A stretch of DNA of 64,000 nucleotides from Rurimicrobium sp040387755 (GTDB lineage Bacteria > Bacteroidota > Bacteroidia > Chitinophagales > Chitinophagaceae): positions 310,001-374,000 of the forward strand of contig JAZKDB010000002.1 in NCBI GenBank assembly GCA_040387755.1. The letters run 5' to 3'. The notes under the pieces were generated by a model. It had not been told where the DNA came from and did no database searches. It was given only the letters and a program-made list of their open reading frames with translations. Positions 61,582 through 64,000 of the stretch are shown piece after piece. Position numbers and translations under genes: made by a program. Positions within the stretch are counted from its first letter, which is position 1; every line of letters starts with the position of its first letter.

Positions 61582-64000
61582 ATGTCAGAAAATCCAACAG
61601 ACAACAACGAATACCAACAACCCGAAAAATTACGGATTCAACCCGTCAATATCGAAGAACAAATGAAGACCGCTTACATCGATTATTCGATGTCGGTAAT
61701 TGTAGGTCGTGCCTTGCCCGATGCACGAGATGGCCTGAAACCTGTTCACCGTCGTGTACTGTTTGCAATGCATGAACTGGGCAACAATAGCAATAAACCT
61801 TATAAAAAATCTGCCCGTATCGTGGGTGAGGTTTTGGGTAAATATCACCCGCACGGAGACACCTCTGTTTACGATGCCATGGTGCGTATGGCCCAACCCT
61901 GGAGTATGCGCTACCTGATGGTGGATGGTCAGGGTAACTTTGGCTCGCAGGATGGTGATGGTCCGGCTGCTATGCGTTATACCGAAGCCCGTTTGCAAAA
62001 GCTGGCAGAAAGTATGCTGGATGATCTGGAAAAAGAAACAGTTGACTTTTCCCTCAACTTTGATGATTCGCTGAAAGAACCAACAGTAATGCCTACACGT
62101 GTTCCTACCCTTTTGGTGAATGGTTCATCGGGTATTGCAGTAGGTATGGCTACAAATATGATGCCTCATAACCTTAGTGAGGTGATTGATGGTTGTGTTG
62201 CCTATATCGATAATAATGAAATTACTATTGACGAGCTGATGAAGCACGTTAAAGCTCCTGACTTCCCTACAGGTGGTATTATCTATGGTATTGACGGCAT
62301 CAAAGCCGGTTTTCATACAGGCCGTGGCCGCGTAGTATTGCGTGGTAAGGTGAATGTGGAAACAATGAAAAACGGTAAAGAACAAATCGTAATTACCGAA
62401 GTTCCTTACCAGGTCAACCGTGATGCTCTTGCCGAAAAAATCGGGCATCTGGTCAACAATAAAATTATTGAAGGTGTAACGCATGTTGCCAACGAATCCA
62501 ATAAAGAAGGTACCCGTCTTGTAGTTGAAATCCGTAAGGATGCAGTAGCACAAGTGGTCATCAATATGCTGTACAAATACAGCGAATTGCAAACTTCTTA
62601 TGGTATCAATAACGTTGCTCTGGTTGGTGGCCGTCCTAAGACACTAAACCTTAAAGAACTGATTGTTGAGTTTATCCGCTTCCGTCACGAAGTAGTGGTG
62701 CGCCGTACCGAATACGAATTGCGTGAAGCTGAAAAACGTGCACATATACTGGAAGGTTATATCATTGCCCTGAACAATCTGGATGCGGTAATTAAATTGA
62801 TTCGCGAAAGTAATACTCCGGAGATAGCCCGTACAGGCCTGATGGAAAACTTTGCGATGAGCGAAATTCAGGCAAGAGCGGTGTTGGAATTGCGTTTGCA
62901 AAGCCTTACCGGAATGCAGATCGAGAAAGTACGTGAAGAATTTGCGGAAATCATGCGTACGATTGGCGACCTGAAAGACATTCTTGCCAACGAAGGCCGT
63001 CGCTACCAAATCATCAAAGATGAACTGGCTGAAGTAAAAAAGAAATTTGGCGACGAACGTAAATCAGAAATTGATTACGGTGCAAGCGAAATGGATATGC
63101 TGGATATGATTGCCGATGAAGATGTGGTGATTACCATTTCTCATTTGGGCTATATCAAGCGTACTTCTCAAGCCGATTATCGTGCACAACGCCGCGGTGG
63201 CCGTGGCAGTCGCGGAGGCAAAACCCGTGAAGAAGATTTTATCGAACATTTGTTCATAGCCTCTACACATCATACCCTTCTCATCTTTACCGAAAAAGGA
63301 AGATGCTTCTGGCTGCGTGTGTATAAAATACCCGAAACGGACAAGAATGCGAAAGGACGTGCGATTCAGAATCTGATTCAATTGCCACCGGATGATAAAA
63401 TCCGTACAATTTTGAATGTGCCGGATCTGGAAAAAGAAGAGTATACCAGCAAACACTTTATTGTGTTGTGTACCAAAGAAGGTATTATCAAGAAAACATC
63501 GCTTGAAGATTTCTCGCGTCCACGTAGCAATGGTGTAAATGCTATTACTATTCGTGAAGATGACCAATTACTGGAAGCTTCTTTGACTGATGGTAACAGC
63601 TACATTATGATGGCGGTGAACAGTGGCCGTGCGATATGTTTCCCTGAAGAGAAAGTACGTCCAACTGGTCGTGGTGCGATAGGAGTATATGGCATAGACA
63701 TGGCTGATGGCAAGGATTATGTGATTGGTATGGTTTGTGTTAACAAATTTGATACTGGTAAACAAATCCTGGTAGTTTCAGAAAAAGGCTTGGGTAAACG
63801 TACTCCATTCTTAGAAAAACTGGAAGACGGAACAAACACCGACGATATGTCTAACACCGTAATGATTAAAAATGCTGAAGGTGGCGAAGAGCAATATCAA
63901 CTGGCTTATCGTGTAACCAACCGTGGTGGTAAAGGCGTAAAAACCATCAATATTACCGAGAAAACCGGTTCCTTGGTAGGATTGCTTGCTGTAGAAGAAA
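61582..64000 (+). CDS. gyrA: DNA gyrase subunit A, 3' end missing
   Basis: The frame starts at the ATG at 61582 (MSENPTDNNEYQQ) and remains open for 806 codons to the window edge. It has the breakage-reunion domain (YIDYSMSVIVGRALPDARDG), the quinolone-determining stretch HPHGDTSVYDAMVRMAQPW, and the catalytic Tyr133 in AAMRYTEARL. The GyrA box QRRGGRG at 536-542 separates gyrase from topoisomerase IV. Thr stands where E. coli has Ser83, and Asp87 is kept. It introduces negative supercoils with GyrB. It is divergent from the secreted propeller-like gene. Confidence 0.97.
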   Translation, partial: MSENPTDNNEYQQPEKLRIQPVNIEEQMKTAYIDYSMSVIVGRALPDARDGLKPVHRRVLFAMHELGNNSNKPYKKSARIVGEVLGKYHPHGDTSVYDAMVRMAQPWSMRYLMVDGQGNFGSQDGDGPAAMRYTEARLQKLAESMLDDLEKETVDFSLNFDDSLKEPTVMPTRVPTLLVNGSSGIAVGMATNMMPHNLSEVIDGCVAYIDNNEITIDELMKHVKAPDFPTGGIIYGIDGIKAGFHTGRGRVVLRGKVNVETMKNGKEQIVITEVPYQVNRDALAEKIGHLVNNKIIEGVTHVANESNKEGTRLVVEIRKDAVAQVVINMLYKYSELQTSYGINNVALVGGRPKTLNLKELIVEFIRFRHEVVVRRTEYELREAEKRAHILEGYIIALNNLDAVIKLIRESNTPEIARTGLMENFAMSEIQARAVLELRLQSLTGMQIEKVREEFAEIMRTIGDLKDILANEGRRYQIIKDELAEVKKKFGDERKSEIDYGASEMDMLDMIADEDVVITISHLGYIKRTSQADYRAQRRGGRGSRGGKTREEDFIEHLFIASTHHTLLIFTEKGRCFWLRVYKIPETDKNAKGRAIQNLIQLPPDDKIRTILNVPDLEKEEYTSKHFIVLCTKEGIIKKTSLEDFSRPRSNGVNAITIREDDQLLEASLTDGNSYIMMAVNSGRAICFPEEKVRPTGRGAIGVYGIDMADGKDYVIGMVCVNKFDTGKQILVVSEKGLGKRTPFLEKLEDGTNTDDMSNTVMIKNAEGGEEQYQLAYRVTNRGGKGVKTINITEKTGSLVGLLAVEE

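Noticed and set aside
61630..63765. Minus-strand frames opposite gyrA
   Set aside because: They are antisense shadows of gyrA, which is open on the plus strand to the window end.
1..64000. tRNA, rRNA, prophage or intact insertion sequence
   Set aside because: No cloverleaf with CCA-type end, no rRNA stretches, and no transposase, integrase or phage structural gene was recognised.

Overview
The window looks like the chromosome of a member of the Bacteroidota, probably a Chitinophagaceae/Sphingobacteriia-type soil or water bacterium. Marker genes support this: a fused LpxC-FabZ, GldA, three secreted proteins with type IX secretion (T9SS) tail domains, a TonB-dependent receptor with a carboxypeptidase-regulatory-like domain, and no visible Shine-Dalgarno sequences. 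Many genes are instead preceded by the phylum's -7 promoter box TAnnTTTG, which I used to choose several starts. The assignment below phylum level is inference. || Layout. 1-10 kb: end of a MaoC hydratase, a CcmB-like membrane protein, a LEA-like helical protein, a lipoprotein and TonB-receptor pair on the minus strand, a class III aminotransferase, and a four-gene ArsR operon (ArsR, DUF998, DUF4287, AHSA1/SRPBCC) whose promoter carries twin operators. 10-27 kb: an accessory region of mostly single genes with long, repeat-bearing gaps. It holds a trypsin-like protease, a 485-bp array of 22/66-bp palindromic repeats, a DUF4365 protein, a small proline-rich peptide, a prenyltransferase-fold protein, an HxlR/DsbA divergent pair with two palindromic operators, a DUF4157-like metalloprotease, a NUC1 nuclease, GNAT acetyltransferases, DinB and PhzF proteins, and decayed gene fragments. 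Several genes here (the DUF4365 gene most clearly) are much richer in A+T than the housekeeping genes, so horizontal acquisition is likely. || 27-33 kb: an AraC regulator with a short-chain dehydrogenase, a CHAD protein, an acyltransferase, and small GNAT, VOC and MepB proteins. 33-52 kb: core genome. This part has an acyl-CoA carboxylase beta subunit and gldA on the minus strand, the lipid A block lpxD-lpxC/fabZ-lpxA followed by an ABC ATPase, lipA, a phosphohexomutase, hutU, an M42 peptidase, and an apparent run of ispF, a small membrane protein, lpxH, a SixA-type phosphatase, a kinase-RapZ fusion and an M1 aminopeptidase. 52-64 kb: a T9SS beta-propeller protein, OsmC, purT, an ECF sigma factor overlapping a membrane-spanning anti-sigma-like protein with a barrel-like tail, another T9SS protein, a secreted minus-strand protein, and the 5' part of gyrA, which runs off the window. 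|| No rRNA, tRNA, CRISPR array, prophage or complete transposase was seen. The least explained structures are the 11.6-12.1 kb palindromic array, the promoter-bearing and hairpin-bearing dispersed repeats of the accessory region, the kinase-RapZ fusion, and the sigma/anti-sigma-barrel pair.
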